Shown: one piece after another, positions 47,150-59,040 of the stretch
Numbering within the stretch: the first letter of the stretch is position 1
How the letters are laid out: each line of letters begins with the position of its first letter
The notes under the pieces: generated by a model
The model's database searches: none
What the model was told of the DNA's origin: nothing
What the model saw: only the letters and a program-made list of their open reading frames with translations
Position numbers and translations under genes: made by a program
DNA from: Pezizomycotina sp. ARF18
Lineage: Eukaryota > Ascomycota
NCBI GenBank assembly: GCA_002224055.1
Contig: AZLU01000117.1
Span: 21,666 to 85,665, forward strand
Reading direction: 5' to 3'
DNA length: 64,000 nt

Positions 47150-49103
47150 GATTTTAAGTGCAAAAAACCGGAGAAAATTAAATAGGGCAAAATGGGATAG
47201 AGCTGACGATTGTAGCTAGTTCAGTCAAAGTATAGCGTGCTGGAAGAAGTAGCTGAAATACGGGATTGTACTCTAAGAAGGAGGTCGGTTTGGTCTTTTG
47301 TGTTTTCTTTTCTTTAGAGCTCTTTTTTTTTTTTTTTCTTTACTTAGTAGCTTAGAGACCTCTCTCTGTCAGGTTCAATTCGCGTCGCGACAAGCTTCAC
47401 CCTAAAAGGTCACGCGAACGGCCACATACTAAGTACGCACACGCATCAGCCACAGCTCTCTCTCTCTCTCTCTAAGGTCTAGCCACTCACGTGTCAACCC
47501 ACCCGGAAAGTTTTGTGGGGATAGAGAATTTTGGAGTCTTTGGCAGGTTGTTTTCTTTTCTTTTTTTTTTTTTTTTTTTTTTTTTTCTTTTTTTTTAGGG
47601 CGTAATCGATGGTACTTAGTCGGGAGTTGCTGGTATGGATGCTGCATGAATTGCGCGTCGGCGTATCCGAGGAACAAGAAATATATATATATATATATAG
47701 AAAAAAGAAGATAACCTCTTTGCTCGTGAAAGATTAATAAAGAAAAAAGGTTTGTTTGGGCATACAATACAATCCATCATATAACTTTAATATGGCTGTT
47801 TCCTTTTTCACTTTGAAAGTTTAAAAAAAAAAAAAAAAAGTGGGGAGAGGAGAAGCGAGGAAACTATTTCACTGAGCCGTAGTCTAACTTTGTGTATTAA
47901 TTGCTCGGAGTTCCGTGAACATCCCAGTAAGCTTCAAAACATTTTAACAGATACTTGCATGCCCATTTCTATTTATTTCGGCATTTTACCATTTTGCTCT
48001 TTCTCTCTCTCTCTCTCTCTCTCTCAAAAGTCACCAGTTAGGCGCCTACATTATTGTAAGACGAAAGCGTTTGCCGGGTCCTTCCATCTTCCCCTTCCCA
48101 CCTTCTTCGCTGTCTGTCTTGGTTACTTATTTCCTTTTTTCCCGGATTTAAATTGCATGTGAGGAGCCGAGTTCCCTCTTTCTTCTGCTCCCATTACGTC
48201 CTCCGGGCTCTCTCCCTTCTTTTTTTTTTTTTTTTTGAGAGAGAGATATAGCCGAGAGTAATTAGTAAATCCAACCAACAAACACTTTCTTCTTACCCAA
48301 TCTCTCCCTCTCTCTCTCTTTTCTTATTTTTACTTCGTCTCTCACCCTATGCTCCCTTTTTCTTTCTTTCTTTTTTTTTTTTTTTTCCTCCCGTTTTAAC
48401 CATCGGCCTAAAATCTACCGTTCCGTATAATCCTCCATCTTCCTCTCATCTTTCTCGAATCTCCTTCTATAGCCATCGTAAAGGGATTTCTATTTCTATT
48501 TCGTCAAGGAGCTTCGTATCGACATCCGGTTCTCACGAGATCTCCTCCCGTAACTATCCTAGAAGGTAAGGGAAGGATATGCGTAAACCACTTCCCCCTA
48601 GACATATTCTTTGATGGTTCAATCCTCGCTTGGTCTTTGTTCTAGAGGGAAGCCTTAAGAGTTGTATCAAGGGTTTTTGCTCCCTTGAAAGATATTTGTT
48701 TCCTCGCAAGTTACTCCTAAACTGTTGAGAGTCGCTTGTGCTACTATCCGTCAAAATCGATCGGAATAAGATCAGTGGGGTCAATAAGAAGCTATCCTAG
48801 AAGTGATGAAAGGGATCTTAGCGAGCGAATGCAACAATTTTTGGAGGGAGAAGCATTGTTGTTTGATGACGCCCAATTTCTCACATAAACCTTGTCACAG
48901 TGAATTCGAATCGCTAACGTCAGATTGAACAATTTTCCTTGTTACGCTCTCTAGGAAGTTATACTATTATCGATTTCACAATTTTTACTAGCGTGCACCT
49001 TATTTTTTTTTTTTTTATTTTTTTTTTTTTTTTTTTCGAAGCGAGCGACGCAATTAGACCTTGTTCAAACCGTTTTCGCTGTTGGAACCTCTAATCAGAA
49101 AAC
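47150..49103. promoter_or_regulatory. Long divergent promoter region CTF4/acyl-CoA ligase
   Basis: This stretch of almost 2 kb lies between divergent starts. It carries T runs (about 47562-47592, 48217-48236, 49005-49036), CT/GA repeats (47456-47473, 48002-48025) and an AT repeat (47681-47699). Pyrimidine-rich plus-strand sequence at 48300-48420 and directly upstream of 49104 is typical of fungal core promoters and leaders. Open frames here (47429-47767, 47890-48162) are low complexity. Confidence 0.5.
48002..48025. repeat. CT dinucleotide repeat
   Basis: About twelve CT units in the divergent promoter region. Confidence 0.85.
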
Positions 49104-51323
49104 ATGACCGATATATTTATTCCGGCATCCAAAAAATACGGCACTATTCCCCCAAAGGAAAACCACACAGCGTTCCGTCACGGGTTCAGTCAGACCGGTT
49201 ATAGCGCCGTGTACCGTCACCACTTGATCGGCGACGGTCCTCTACTGAAAACACTTGATCCCGCCGTTACAACTGCCCACGAGGCGTTCGAGGCTGGATG
49301 CAGGTCCAACCCGACAGGAAACTGTCTGGGGTGGAGGAAAGGGACAAAGTCAACAACACTTGGAGCTCGTACAGTGGATCGACTACCAGACCGTCCGGCA
49401 AAAGCGTGCGGACATCGGCGCCGGTATCGTCCACCTCCACGAAAAAGCCGGCCTGCCGATCGAAAGGTTCCCTATCGGTCTATGGAGCCCCAACACCCGC
49501 AGTGGCAACTCATCGACCTCGCGGCGATGGCGTACGCCAACTTTACCGTATCAATCTATGACACCCTCGGCCCGCAGACTACCGAGTTCATTATCAACCA
49601 GGCGGAGCTTAACACCGTCGCTTCGAGCTTGTCGCACATCACGACTTTACTTCAGATGCACCACACATCCGCAAGTCAAGTACATAATTTCTCTGGACAA
49701 GATTGACGATAACGAGCTACCAGGAAACAATAGGAGAGATCTCCTGATGGCTTGGGCTAAAGAAAAGGGCGTCGAGCTTCTATCGTTGGATGAAGTCGAG
49801 GAACTCGGGCGGAAATTCTCTCGCCCGCTGAATCCTCCTCGGCCCGACGACATTATTACGATCAATTACACTAGCGGTACTTCCGGTAACCCCAAGGTGT
49901 CGTCCTGACGCATGCGAACGCCGTTGCGGCATCTACGACTTCCCAGATCTGCTGCCCGCAGAAGAAAGGAGACGTCCTGATCAGCTACATGCCTCTCGCA
50001 CACATTTACGAGAGACTGGGAGAGCACGGGGCTCTGTGGGGTGGTTCGGCCATCGGCTACTTCCACGGCAACATCCTCGAGCTTACGGACGATATCAAGG
50101 ACTGAGACCGACAGGCTTCTGCTCCGTTCCTCGGCTATACAACAGATTCTACTCGGCTATCAAGGCTGTACGGTGGAACAAGCGGCATCAAGGGTGCGCT
50201 TTCCCGCGCCGCTGTTGACTCTAAAATCTCCAGCATGAAATCCGTGGCACCAACACCCACGCCTTCTACGACCGCGTATGGTCAAACAAGATCAAGGCCG
50301 GCATGGGTATGGACCGCGTCAAGTACATGGTCACGGGTAGTGCTCCCATCGCCCCGACGTGCTGATGTTCCTGCGCGCCGTGTTCGCGAACAACTTCTTC
50401 GAGGGTTACGGCCTGACGGAATCCTACGCCGTTGCGACTACGCAGCTGCACGGCGATTTCTCCGTCGGTAAGTGCGGAGCCGTCACGCCGACCATGGAAA
50501 TTTGCCTGGCGGACGTGCCGGATATGGACTACAGAGTGACCGATAAGCCGTACCCGCGCGGTGAGATCCTGCTGAGGGCAACACCCTCTTTCCGGGAATA
50601 CTACAAGGTTCCGAGCAACGAAGAAGGCGATCGATGAGGATGGTGGTTCCATACTGGAGACGTCGGTACCGTTAACGAGCTGGGTCAATTCGCGATCATC
50701 GATCGTGTCAAAAAGTATGTCACATCCCAATTTCTTCCCCTTTTTTTTAAGTAGCGGAGAATGAAACGTCTAACCATCCTTTTTCTGTTCAGCATCCTCA
50801 GCTCGCGCAGGGTGAATACGTCGCTCCGAGAAGATCGAGAACGTATACCTCGCCAACCTGAACATCTTCGCCAAGGCTACTGCCACGGCGACTCCATTCA
50901 AACCTTCCTCGTTGGCAATCTTCGGCGTCAACCCAGACACGTTCGCGCCGTTTGCATCGAAGGTGCTTAAGACTACCATCATCCCACGGATCTAGATGCC
51001 GTAGCACACTTGTAACCAAAGGCTGTTCGGAAGGCTGTCGTTGCGGAGATGAACAAGGCGGCGGGGAAGGCGAAGTTGACCGGTAAGTCTCTACACATTT
51101 CAAATTATCCGTTTTCCAAAAATCGCGTTTACTAATATCATAGTTGTATAGCTTCGAACGCATCAAGAACGTCCACTTGGCCATCGAGCCTTCACGCTCG
51201 ACAACGAGTGCTCACGCCGACACTCAAGCTCAAGGGCCGCAGCCGCCAAGGCGTTCAGTTCGCACTCGATAAGCTTTACGAGGAGGCGGCTAGCGGAAGA
51301 AGACGCCGAAGGCTAAGATATAA
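49104..51323 (+). CDS. Long-chain fatty acid-CoA ligase, probably peroxisomal
   Basis: This is an ANL-superfamily enzyme that activates fatty acids with ATP and CoA through an acyl-AMP intermediate. The start at 49104 reads MTDIFIPASKKYGTIPPKEN. The core includes GYSAVYRHHLIGDGPLLKTL, WIDYQTVRQKRADIGAGIVH, FTVSIYDTLGPQTTEFIINQ, the AMP-binding loop TINYTSGTSGNPKG, PLAHIYERLGEHGALWGGSA IGYFHGN, MDRVKYMVTGSAPIAP, FFEGYGLTESYA, FHTGDVG and IIDRVKK. After a short intron near 50717-50792 come GEYVAPEKIENVYL and FERIKNVHLAIEPF. The frame that best follows the family ends PKAKI at a TAA at 51321-51323, a possible type 1 peroxisomal signal. An alternative frame stops at 51316. Many frame changes are present. 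Catalytic motifs are intact after allowing for them. Substrate chain length is inferred. Confidence 0.9.
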
Positions 51324-51883
51324 ATTGGAGGAAAAGCATGTTTTCTTTGCTATACTTACCTACCTACATTCGCGTGTAATTTTTTTTTTGTATACCATTT
51401 CTTCTTGTGTCTTGCGATTTTTAGATCTAGATACACCTTTTTCTTAATGGATAATGAAAAAATAAGTATATTTATTTAGAATGAGATGTTGTCTGAAATT
51501 TACAGCGTTGGTTACAACAATTTTTGCATTCTTAGATCAATGTTCATGGGAGTCGTCGTTCGTATATGCATGAGTGAACTGATCAATTTGCAAAGAATTG
51601 ATTTGCTTAACCGCTGCTTTCTCAATAATCCACGTAAGGCCTCAGAATTCGAATAGGAATATAAACAAAGTAATTTTTTGAGTAATAAGGAAAGCTCCTA
51701 TAGTGTATTTTATCTATAACAGTTTAAAAAAAAGAAACAAAAAACTCCACTTAGCTTTGACTACTATGTATATTAGTAAAAATATATAAGCTGTACCCCC
51801 GATTTAGAAATAAACACAATCAGAAGAAACACCGAGTAAAGTGTTATAATACAAAAAGAATATATAAAACAACACCAAAACTC
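51324..51883. other. Intergenic between convergent ligase and RPC82
   Basis: No gene is seen; AT-rich 3' flanking sequence. Confidence 0.5.
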
Positions 51884-54301
51884 TTACCAATCGCGGAAGA
51901 GCATGACCTGAGTATCCAGCCTGAAAAGCTGACCGAGCCAACCGCTCCTGCTCCCTTCCACCCTTCCATCTCCTTCTTCTCGGCTTCGTCAGCAGCTCGT
52001 CTTCGTTACCTACGACGTCGTCCGCTCCGCTTCTCCAGCAGGACATCGTGCTGCGCCTTTCGTGCGCGACGCGCTCGATAATCTGCTCATCCCCTTATAC
52101 ATCCTCTCGAGCAACCTCGCCTGCGCCTTCTTATCGTCCCGTAAAAGAACAAGAAAATCGTCTTCGTCGCGCGCGGTCCGCGAACCGCGGCACTTCCTGT
52201 AACTCCACGAAACGCTTTGTGCAGGTTACTATATTATGCTGAATCTCCTGCTGCTTAAGTAGGAAATACCACCCAGCAGCTTCTCATCTAGCTTTCCTTT
52301 GTCGCGTAGTATCCGCGTTAGCCTCACGGCGATGGAACCGCGGAATCTTCGATTATGTTTCCATTTCTATGCGGCGGATGGATTCCATTATGGGGCCGTA
52401 GTCGATTTCCCACTCGCCGAAGGAACGGTTCGAGACGTTCTTGACGAATTTAAGGGCGTCGTTGGCGAGGGGCATGTGTCTTTTATCTGATACAGACGCT
52501 TCCGGCGTTCTTCGCTTCGGGGTTATCGGTCGTCCTCGATTCCATACCATCGTTATCGCCATCGTCGTCATCGTCGTCATCGTCCTCGTCGGTATCCACG
52601 TGGCCGTTGCCGTGGTTAAGGAGCCGTTGCGCCGTTCCCGTTTGACAGTGCGCGTTTTTTGTTATTTTTCGTCTGTACTTCGACCCACGCTTCAGCTTCC
52701 GCGTACGCTATCGCCTTGTTCAGGTTTAAATCCGCGTTCAGAGTCTTGTGATCTCGAACGTGGTCACAGTGTGGTTTTTGCCCGCGCAGGCCCAAGTTCT
52801 TGCAGCCGAACTGCCGCTTCTCCAGGATACGCAGCATTTCGGCGAGCACCAGCGAGGTAGCGCGGGAGATTCGGCCCTCGACGCATTTTAACGATCTGCG
52901 CGTTGCGGAAGAGCTGAGGAATTGTCGTGGTTTACGCGGAGGACCTGTTTTCCTGTCAATATAATAAACCATGGTTAATGCTTATAGATAAACCAATGTA
53001 TACGATATAGGTATATATTTTGCGCAGATGAGCTATAATCGTGATATATCCTTTTCGGGTCACAGACATCAATGTCCCAGCCGTCACCATCGGCGTCATC
53101 GTCGTCCTCATTCATCATCCTCATCCTTTTCTGCGGTCTGCCTCGCTGAAACCCCGATGATTTCCGCTTCAAAGCCGAGTGAAGACCTAACCGTTCGTCC
53201 TCGAGCCCATCGAGGTGTTCCTTTATCCTGTCAGAGATGGCGTTTTCAAGGGCAATCTTGGTGGAAGTCGTCCCGTCAGCTCCTGTCGGTACTTCTGATC
53301 GAGCTGGCTGAGAGCATCACTTCCGGCTGCATGTCCACGTCCAGGACCCGGACAAGGTATTTTTCCTTGAGCAGCTGTACGATAACCTGCTTGAGCCGTG
53401 TTATAGAGCCGATCGTCCGGCGCTAGGACCCGCAGGATTGACCGTTGCAGTGCCGTTCGCTCCGTTCGTGAGGTTGTTCGCTTCGGCCGCGTGGAAAAGC
53501 CGCAGGCGGTAATAAAGTCGCTAACCATTATATGTCCTAGTAGTAGGGACATTGCTAATGACGGAGGCACCCTGAAAAAAAAAAGCCCAAAATTTTTTTT
53601 CCAAATTTTATTTCTCAGCCCTTGTCTTTTTCTTGTAGAAAAAGAAAAATTCAAGAGTTTTCTTGTTAAATTCATACGTCTTCACCAAACCGTTCCTGCG
53701 TTGCCCTGACTATCCTGCCCACATGTAATATCTCGTATACCTGGCGCCAATTGCACTCGTAATGTACAACGTCGGTTTGAGGGTCGGGGAAGTGTAGGAC
53801 GAGTGCTGCTGGATAAGAACGACCATGTTCTGCTTCACGATCCTTTCTGGCAGTTTGACTCGGCGGACCAGCGAGTGCAGCGACGTGCGGCCGTATTTTA
53901 GCAGCATGTCTACCACCTCTGCAATTGCAAAAAAAATTTGTCAGTCCAATCCGAAACTATGAAAAAACGAATTGCCTAAAGTAGTGGAAACATGAAAAAT
54001 AATAATAATATAATAATAATAATAATAGTAGTAGTAGTAGGTAACCGAGGGTGCTCGAGTGTGTATTACTCACGCTGACACCTCGCCGTACATGTCCCTC
54101 ATTCAGCAGCACACATAGTTCGATAGGTTCTGTTTAATACGAAAGTTAGAAATGGTATAGAACTCCTCCCTTTTGTAAACAGTGGAAGATAGATAATGAC
54201 CCGAGGGATAGGATGATTTTGGCCCAAATATTGGCTTCAGTAATCTAGGAAAATCGAGAAGATCATGAGGTAACGAAGAAGGCAGCAGCAACCTTAGACA
54301 T
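51884..54301 (-). CDS. RPC82: RNA polymerase III subunit Rpc82/C3 (human RPC62)
   Basis: Rpc82 is the winged-helix subunit of the Rpc82-Rpc34-Rpc31 trimer needed for initiation at tRNA and 5S genes. The N-terminal part shows ELCVLLNE and DMYGEVSA, then after an intron containing AAT/AGT repeats EVVDMLLKYGRTSLHSLVRR VKLPERIVKQNMVVLIQQHS, and SPTLKPTLYITSAIGARY. The middle has SLVLAEMLRILEKRQFGC. The C-terminus includes LKFVKNVSNRSFGEWEIDYG PIMESIRRIEM, RGPRATKTIFLFF, a charged helix around LLEKRSG and DVVGNEDELLTKP, and finally RLDTQVMLFRDW at a TAA at 51884-51886, a typical Rpc82 end. The start at 54301 (MSK followed by a possible GT donor) is uncertain. Many frame changes occur. Divergent from QCR2. 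Confidence 0.85.
53998..54040. repeat. AAT/AGT trinucleotide array in an RPC82 intron
   Basis: An AAT array with one break passes into four to five AGT units. It lies between two RPC82 coding segments, so it is intronic. Confidence 0.8.
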
Positions 54302-54754
54302 GTCTGGCAATTTTGATCGATTACTAAATCCCATGTTTTTGGTGAAAAGAAAAGAGGAAGGAGAACTAGAAAAAGGGTCTCTCGTATATAAGTCTTTATA
54401 GCTCGATTTATAGTTCCATTCTTTGTTATCTTGATTATCTTTGAAAGCTGACTCTGGTTTTGAAGAGGAAGTGAGTGAAAAAGGATGAAAGAATTTTTTT
54501 TGGTGGGAGAAATATAATATTTCTTATCACAAGAGAGAATCCTTCTTTCTACCTTGCAATTTTTTTTTTTTTTTTTTTTTCCCGCTGTGCGCGGCTGTTA
54601 CTGACTCATTTCAGAGTTATTATGACGGACTAATTAATTTTTTCGCCCGCTTAACACTCTCTCTTCCTTTTCCCTCCCTAATTGTCTTAGCCAATCACGA
54701 GTCTCGGAAATTGTTCCCCCCCCCCCAAAAAAAAAAATTTAATTTGGAATTTCG

Positions 54755-54791
<37 letters not shown>

Positions 54792-55034
54792 TGACATAGA
54801 AGAGTCCAAAAAAAACGTCAACGCTTCTGATTACTTTGCAAACAGTATCAACGAATACCACCAATTGAGCGAATCTCCAATTAACATCGACAAGCTTTTG
54901 ATACACTCGAACCCTGGTTAATCCTGGGAGGTTTCAATTAGGGGAGAATCTCGTAATTGTGTCTCGCCGTTAGCTTCCTTGGAAGGCCCACCACTTGCCG
55001 GCACTATAAACAGCCCCTCACAAACAGCCCCACC
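54302..55034. promoter_or_regulatory. Shared bidirectional promoter RPC82/QCR2
   Basis: This 730-bp interval contains a 21-base T run (54560-54580), a C8-A11 tract (about 54716-54737), a 27-base A run (54761-54787) and a CCAATCA box at 54691-54697. No gene is supported inside. Confidence 0.5.
54691..54697 (+). promoter_or_regulatory. CCAAT box (possible HAP/CBC complex site)
   Basis: CCAATCA lies about 340 bp upstream of the QCR2 start. The fungal CCAAT-binding complex controls many respiratory genes, including QCR genes in yeast, and a second CCAATCA occurs about 120 bp upstream of ATP15. Binding here is inference from a short motif. Confidence 0.3.
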
Positions 55035-56663
55035 ATGATCAGACGGGGCGCTTCCCAGCTGCTGAAGCGGTGCAACGTCGCACGGCAATTGCTCAGAGAG
55101 GTTCGCTAGCCCTGCTGCAGGCAATGCTTTCACCTGGCAACTCTCCGACGCCGGCGTGAAGGTTGTGTCCAAGGATTCGGGTTCCCAACGGCGACCATTG
55201 CGGTTGTTGCCAAAGCTGGCAGTAGATACGAACCGGCACAGGCCTTGCCCACGCACTTGAACACTACGCTTTCAAGGTTGACTCCACCTCGATCCTAATT
55301 TTTCTTGGTCTGGTCAATTGCTTTGAACTGTTCAGATGGGGTCACTGTTATCCCGCTTCGCCATATTTTATTCAATTTCTTTTCTTAAAATCAAGTTGTG
55401 ACACATTATGCAGAGCTAACTTGTGCACTAGAAACAACGAAACGGTCAGCTCAGGATCAACAGGGAGGTTGAATTGTTCGGAGGTATCCTCGAGACGAGT
55501 TGTCGAGGGAGAACATCGTCTTCAAGGCACGGTTCCTAAGACAAGACCTCCCTTACTTTGCCGAGCTCATGGGCGACGTCCTTACCACAACTAAATTTGA
55601 CGGTATGAAAACAATGTTACAAAAGTAGAAAAATTATGGTCGGAACTCGGCTAATGGAGTCTCCTTGACATTTCGCCCGAACTTATAGCTCACGAACTAC
55701 CGAGCGTATAGCGCCATCGATCAGCGCGGAACTGCGAAGCGCTTACTCTATCCGTCCTACGTTGCTTTGGAAGCTGCCCACGCGAATGCGTTCCACGCGG
55801 CCTCGGTCTCGATAAGCTAGCCATAAATTCTAATTATATCACGAACAGCGCCGTGGAGAAATACGCGTACAGGCCTACAACAAGTCCAACATTGCTTTGG
55901 TAGCGTCGGGCGTCGAACACAGCGAGCTGACCAAGTATGCGAGCGAATTCTTGAAGGATGTTCCTGCCGGTTCGCAGCTCAAGGCGACTCTTCGAGATAC
56001 CACGGCGGTGAAACTAGGCTGTGGGGACCAAACGGAAATGCGATTGTCATTGCCTACCCCGGATCTGCCGGTCAGCCGAACTTCAAGCCGGAGTTCATGT
56101 TTTGTCGTACGCTCTTGGAGGAGAATCGACCATCAAGTGGAACCCCGGTACGAGCCTGCTCGCCAAGCTGTTGACAAGCACGTCGGCGTAAAAGCCGTCG
56201 CCAGGAACCTTTCGTACTCTGATACCGGATTGCTCTACATCGTGCTCACCGTCCTGCCGAGGCCCTCAAGAGCGCCAGCACCGGCGTGGTTGAAGCGATC
56301 AACGGCATCGCGAATCTCAAGGCGGAGGATCTCAAGAGGGCCGTGAAGCTGGCCAAGTTCGACCTGCTCGCTGCTGCGAAGACAATGCTCTGTCGCTCGA
56401 GTCTGCCGGCCAAAGCGCGATATCAGGCGGCAAGGTACCATCCGTTGACGACTTGGTGAAGGCTATCGAAGGTGTTTCTTTGGATTCAGTCAAGAAGGTT
56501 CGTATATAGGCACTTTCATATTTCACCATTCCCCCACGCTAATCTTAAACTCGTTGAAAATAGGCTGGACAATCTCTCCTAAACGAGAAGCATCCGTCGG
56601 TACCGTCGGAGACCTACATATCTCCCCTACGCCGATGAGATAGGTCTGAAATCTAAAAATTGA
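55035..56663 (+). CDS. QCR2: Cytochrome bc1 complex core protein 2
   Basis: Qcr2 is the second core subunit of respiratory complex III, on the matrix side of the inner membrane, related to but inactive as a processing peptidase. The start at 55035 reads MIRRGASQLLKRCNVARQLL, a basic amphipathic mitochondrial presequence. Then come RFASPAAGNAFTWQLSDAGV KVVSKDSGS, PTATIAVVAKAGSRYEP, SAQ-LRINREVELFGG, RFLRQDLPYFAELMGDVLTT TKFD, ALGLDKLA-type sequence, VGVEH-like AASGVEHSELTKYASEFLKD V, AKLLTSTSA-like sequence and VGAKAVARNLSYSDTGLLYI. The end is LLNEKASVGTVGDLHISP and ADEIGL, with a stop at 56661-56663. No HxxEH zinc-protease motif is seen, as expected. Introns lie near 55265-55430, 55605-55690 and 56500-56563. 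There are frequent frame changes, and length (about 450 residues) fits. Confidence 0.9.
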
Positions 56664-57297
56664 AAGAGAGGCTACCTTGTATTATCTATATTTCTCTGTC
56701 CTGCTCATATCTCCCTAAACCGCCTATCTACTTCGTCCTTGATCAGTTCTTTTTTAGAGCACGAATTCCTTGCTACAAAAGCCGGAGGAGGCCATCAAAA
56801 TCCTTATTATAATTGAAGTAACAGTTCTCCGTATATAATATATCCGTGATCCGATATCGATCCACGGATTCTTCCTTTCGCCCTTGGTTTTTTTTTAACT
56901 TTACTTAAATATATTTACTATGTCTATACGCTTGTTCTATGGTAAATTTTATATGTAAAAGCACAATAATTCCACAGAGCACTCTTTGAACTGCATATCG
57001 TAATTGACGAGAGCTAACTAGCTGTTTTATTAAATCGTGAACTTGCCGCCGTAAGTCGTTGACTCTGTGCGTGTGTGTTAACGACAATTTAGCGTTACGG
57101 GTATTATTTTCAGTAACGCCGAAATTTACCCTCAGAAAAAAAAAACCCTCCGCAGCGAACCGCCGTCATCTATTCCCAATCAAATCACTAGAACATCCCA
57201 ATTCCTCACCATCGATAACCACACTTCCAACCGACACTCAATTCATCCTCCAGCAAACCACCTTGACAAGCCTGCTCAATCAGTAACTCAATTCATC
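56664..57297. other. Intergenic QCR2 to ATP15, includes ATP15 promoter
   Basis: No gene is supported. The right part contains the ATP15 promoter with a CCAATCA motif near 57175-57182. Confidence 0.5.
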
Positions 57298-57777
57298 ATG
57301 ACTTTCGCGTGGAAGACTGCCGGAATAACGTGGGTTTTCCCTCCCGAACTTTACCCGATAAGAGGATATTCCTCTCCTCCAATCAGCGTTCATTAAATTT
57401 TAGCTAATATTTGGTGAATTCGAATAGTACAACAAATACCTCTCCATCGCTGCTCAGTCGTTCGCCGGAGCCTGAAGAGCAGCCGCGCCTCAATGCGAAA
57501 CGTCGCGGCCAGATGGAGCTGAAGATGTCTAAGTGGGAGGTAAGCGGGATTCCTTCTTTCTTAGGGCTGCGATTGACATCGATTCGAACTTGGTTATGGG
57601 ATCATTCCAGGGCTGTTGAAAGATAAATAAAAAATTATCCTTATGAGAGGGAAAAAAACAAGATTTTTTACAAGAACACTTTCCAGTCAAAGGTTCTTAG
57701 TTAACCGTTTTACTGTATAGAACGGCAAGCAGGGCGACGTCAAGTACCCGGAACGCACGAAGGTGTGCTGTAAATGA
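57298..57777 (+). CDS. ATP15: F1Fo ATP synthase epsilon subunit
   Basis: Atp15 (epsilon) is a small subunit of the F1 central stalk in the mitochondrial matrix. There are three exons: 57298-57329, 57428-57539 and 57721-57777, with introns of 98 and 181 nt. The protein begins MTFAWKTAGI, splices into YNKYLSIAAQS, RRSLK, QPRLNAKRRGQMELKMSKWE and ends NGKQGDVKYPERTKVCCK at a TGA. The FAWKxAGxTYN(K/R)YL and KWENGKQG signatures are diagnostic, and about 67 residues is normal. Two missing bases in exon 2 explain the frame breaks (T at the acceptor, G in KEQ). The C-terminal CCK is unlike most relatives and may be affected by reading errors. It is tandem with QCR2, another respiratory gene. Confidence 0.9.
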
Positions 57778-58878
57778 AATATGCCCTTTCTTTTTCCTCC
57801 GCGAAAATAAACATCTTCACCGCTTCTCTCATCCGGAAGCTCGAATATCTCAAAAGCATTTGCAATAGTAATCTACAAGACGAACGACAAAAAAGAGGGC
57901 TTGGAAGTTTGAGATGGCAGTGATATAATGTGTTGTACATAAAAGAAAAAGAGGTGGTCGGAAAAAAATATATCAATAAAGTTCAAATCGTGCTGTTCTT
58001 CTCTTCGGGATGCTTGTTCTGATGACCTTCACTGCCGGTATATATATATTTGTTATGTATACTAATTAACTCGAATCTATATCATGACCATTCTTTATAT
58101 ATTACTCTTACAATACAGCTTTCATCTGTGCATTTTAGATATATCTCTGCTCGAGTTGAAAGCGAAACAAGCATTTCCAATATAGATTGGAGGAAGGATT
58201 TTCCTCTGCGCTTAAGAGAATGATTCGAGGAATTAGCCTATGGAGCAAGAGGACCTGAGACAGCGTTTTCCATCTGTAGCTACGCAGGCAAGGAAATAGA
58301 GGACGAAGAAGCTGGAGATGAAGCGGATGTAGAAGTAGAAGGAACGAAGCAAAATGACTAGGAACGCGGAAGATGTCTTGGAGGGAGCAGAATTCCATGG
58401 TTTTGCATTTCTATCAGCTTCAAAAAGAGGTGGAGTTCCATAAATTGATTCATGTCTTTGGAGCTGTTTATGTCTCGTGAAAACTTTGGAAAGCATAACA
58501 TACCGTTGAACTGTTTCCTGCAACGGAAATTGAACCCGAATTTCAGGCACACAAGGAAAAAAATGCCCAACTTACTGGTAGACTTTCGCGGCAACAGAAG
58601 CTCTGAATTGCTGAATATTGATGTACTGAAATTGAAAAGCTACATCTAAAGGTGTTTGAAATAACTAGTTAAAAGCTCACTTGATATATCTAGGTAAATA
58701 GAGCAACAATTTCCTTTACGTTAGTTTATCTTTTTTTTTTTTCCTATTATATTGGTTTTCTTTCCCTCACCTAAAAAAAAATTTCGAGAGTAAGCTCAGC
58801 TCGTTATCGGCCCCACGATAGAAGTCCCACCTACAAAAAAAAGAAGCACCCACCACCAACAAGCCCGTTCCTCATTTG

Positions 58879-58913
<35 letters not shown>

Positions 58914-59040
58914 TATAAAAGTACTTAAGTATCTACTTAATTTTTGCTGGGAAAGCTCAGGAATCATCTTCACCTCGAACCAAGTATTAACAAACAATCA
59001 GTAGTAATAACCAAAACCTTCTGACAAATACTGGTTGATG
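57778..59040. other. Intergenic upstream of NAA35
   Basis: No gene is supported. Overlapping minus-strand frames at 58135-58594 include hydrophobic sequence (LVILLRSFYFYIRFISSFFV) but lack start context or a partner. A 33-base A run lies at 58879-58911 shortly before NAA35. Confidence 0.4.

Noticed and set aside
47375-47420. GGTTCAATTCGC-like segment resembling a tRNA B box
   Set aside because: I could not pair acceptor, D and anticodon arms around it. No tRNA gene is supported anywhere in the window.
58135-58594. Overlapping minus-strand frames with a hydrophobic stretch
   Set aside because: Three frames overlap without one clearly coding solution, and no start or conserved segment was found.
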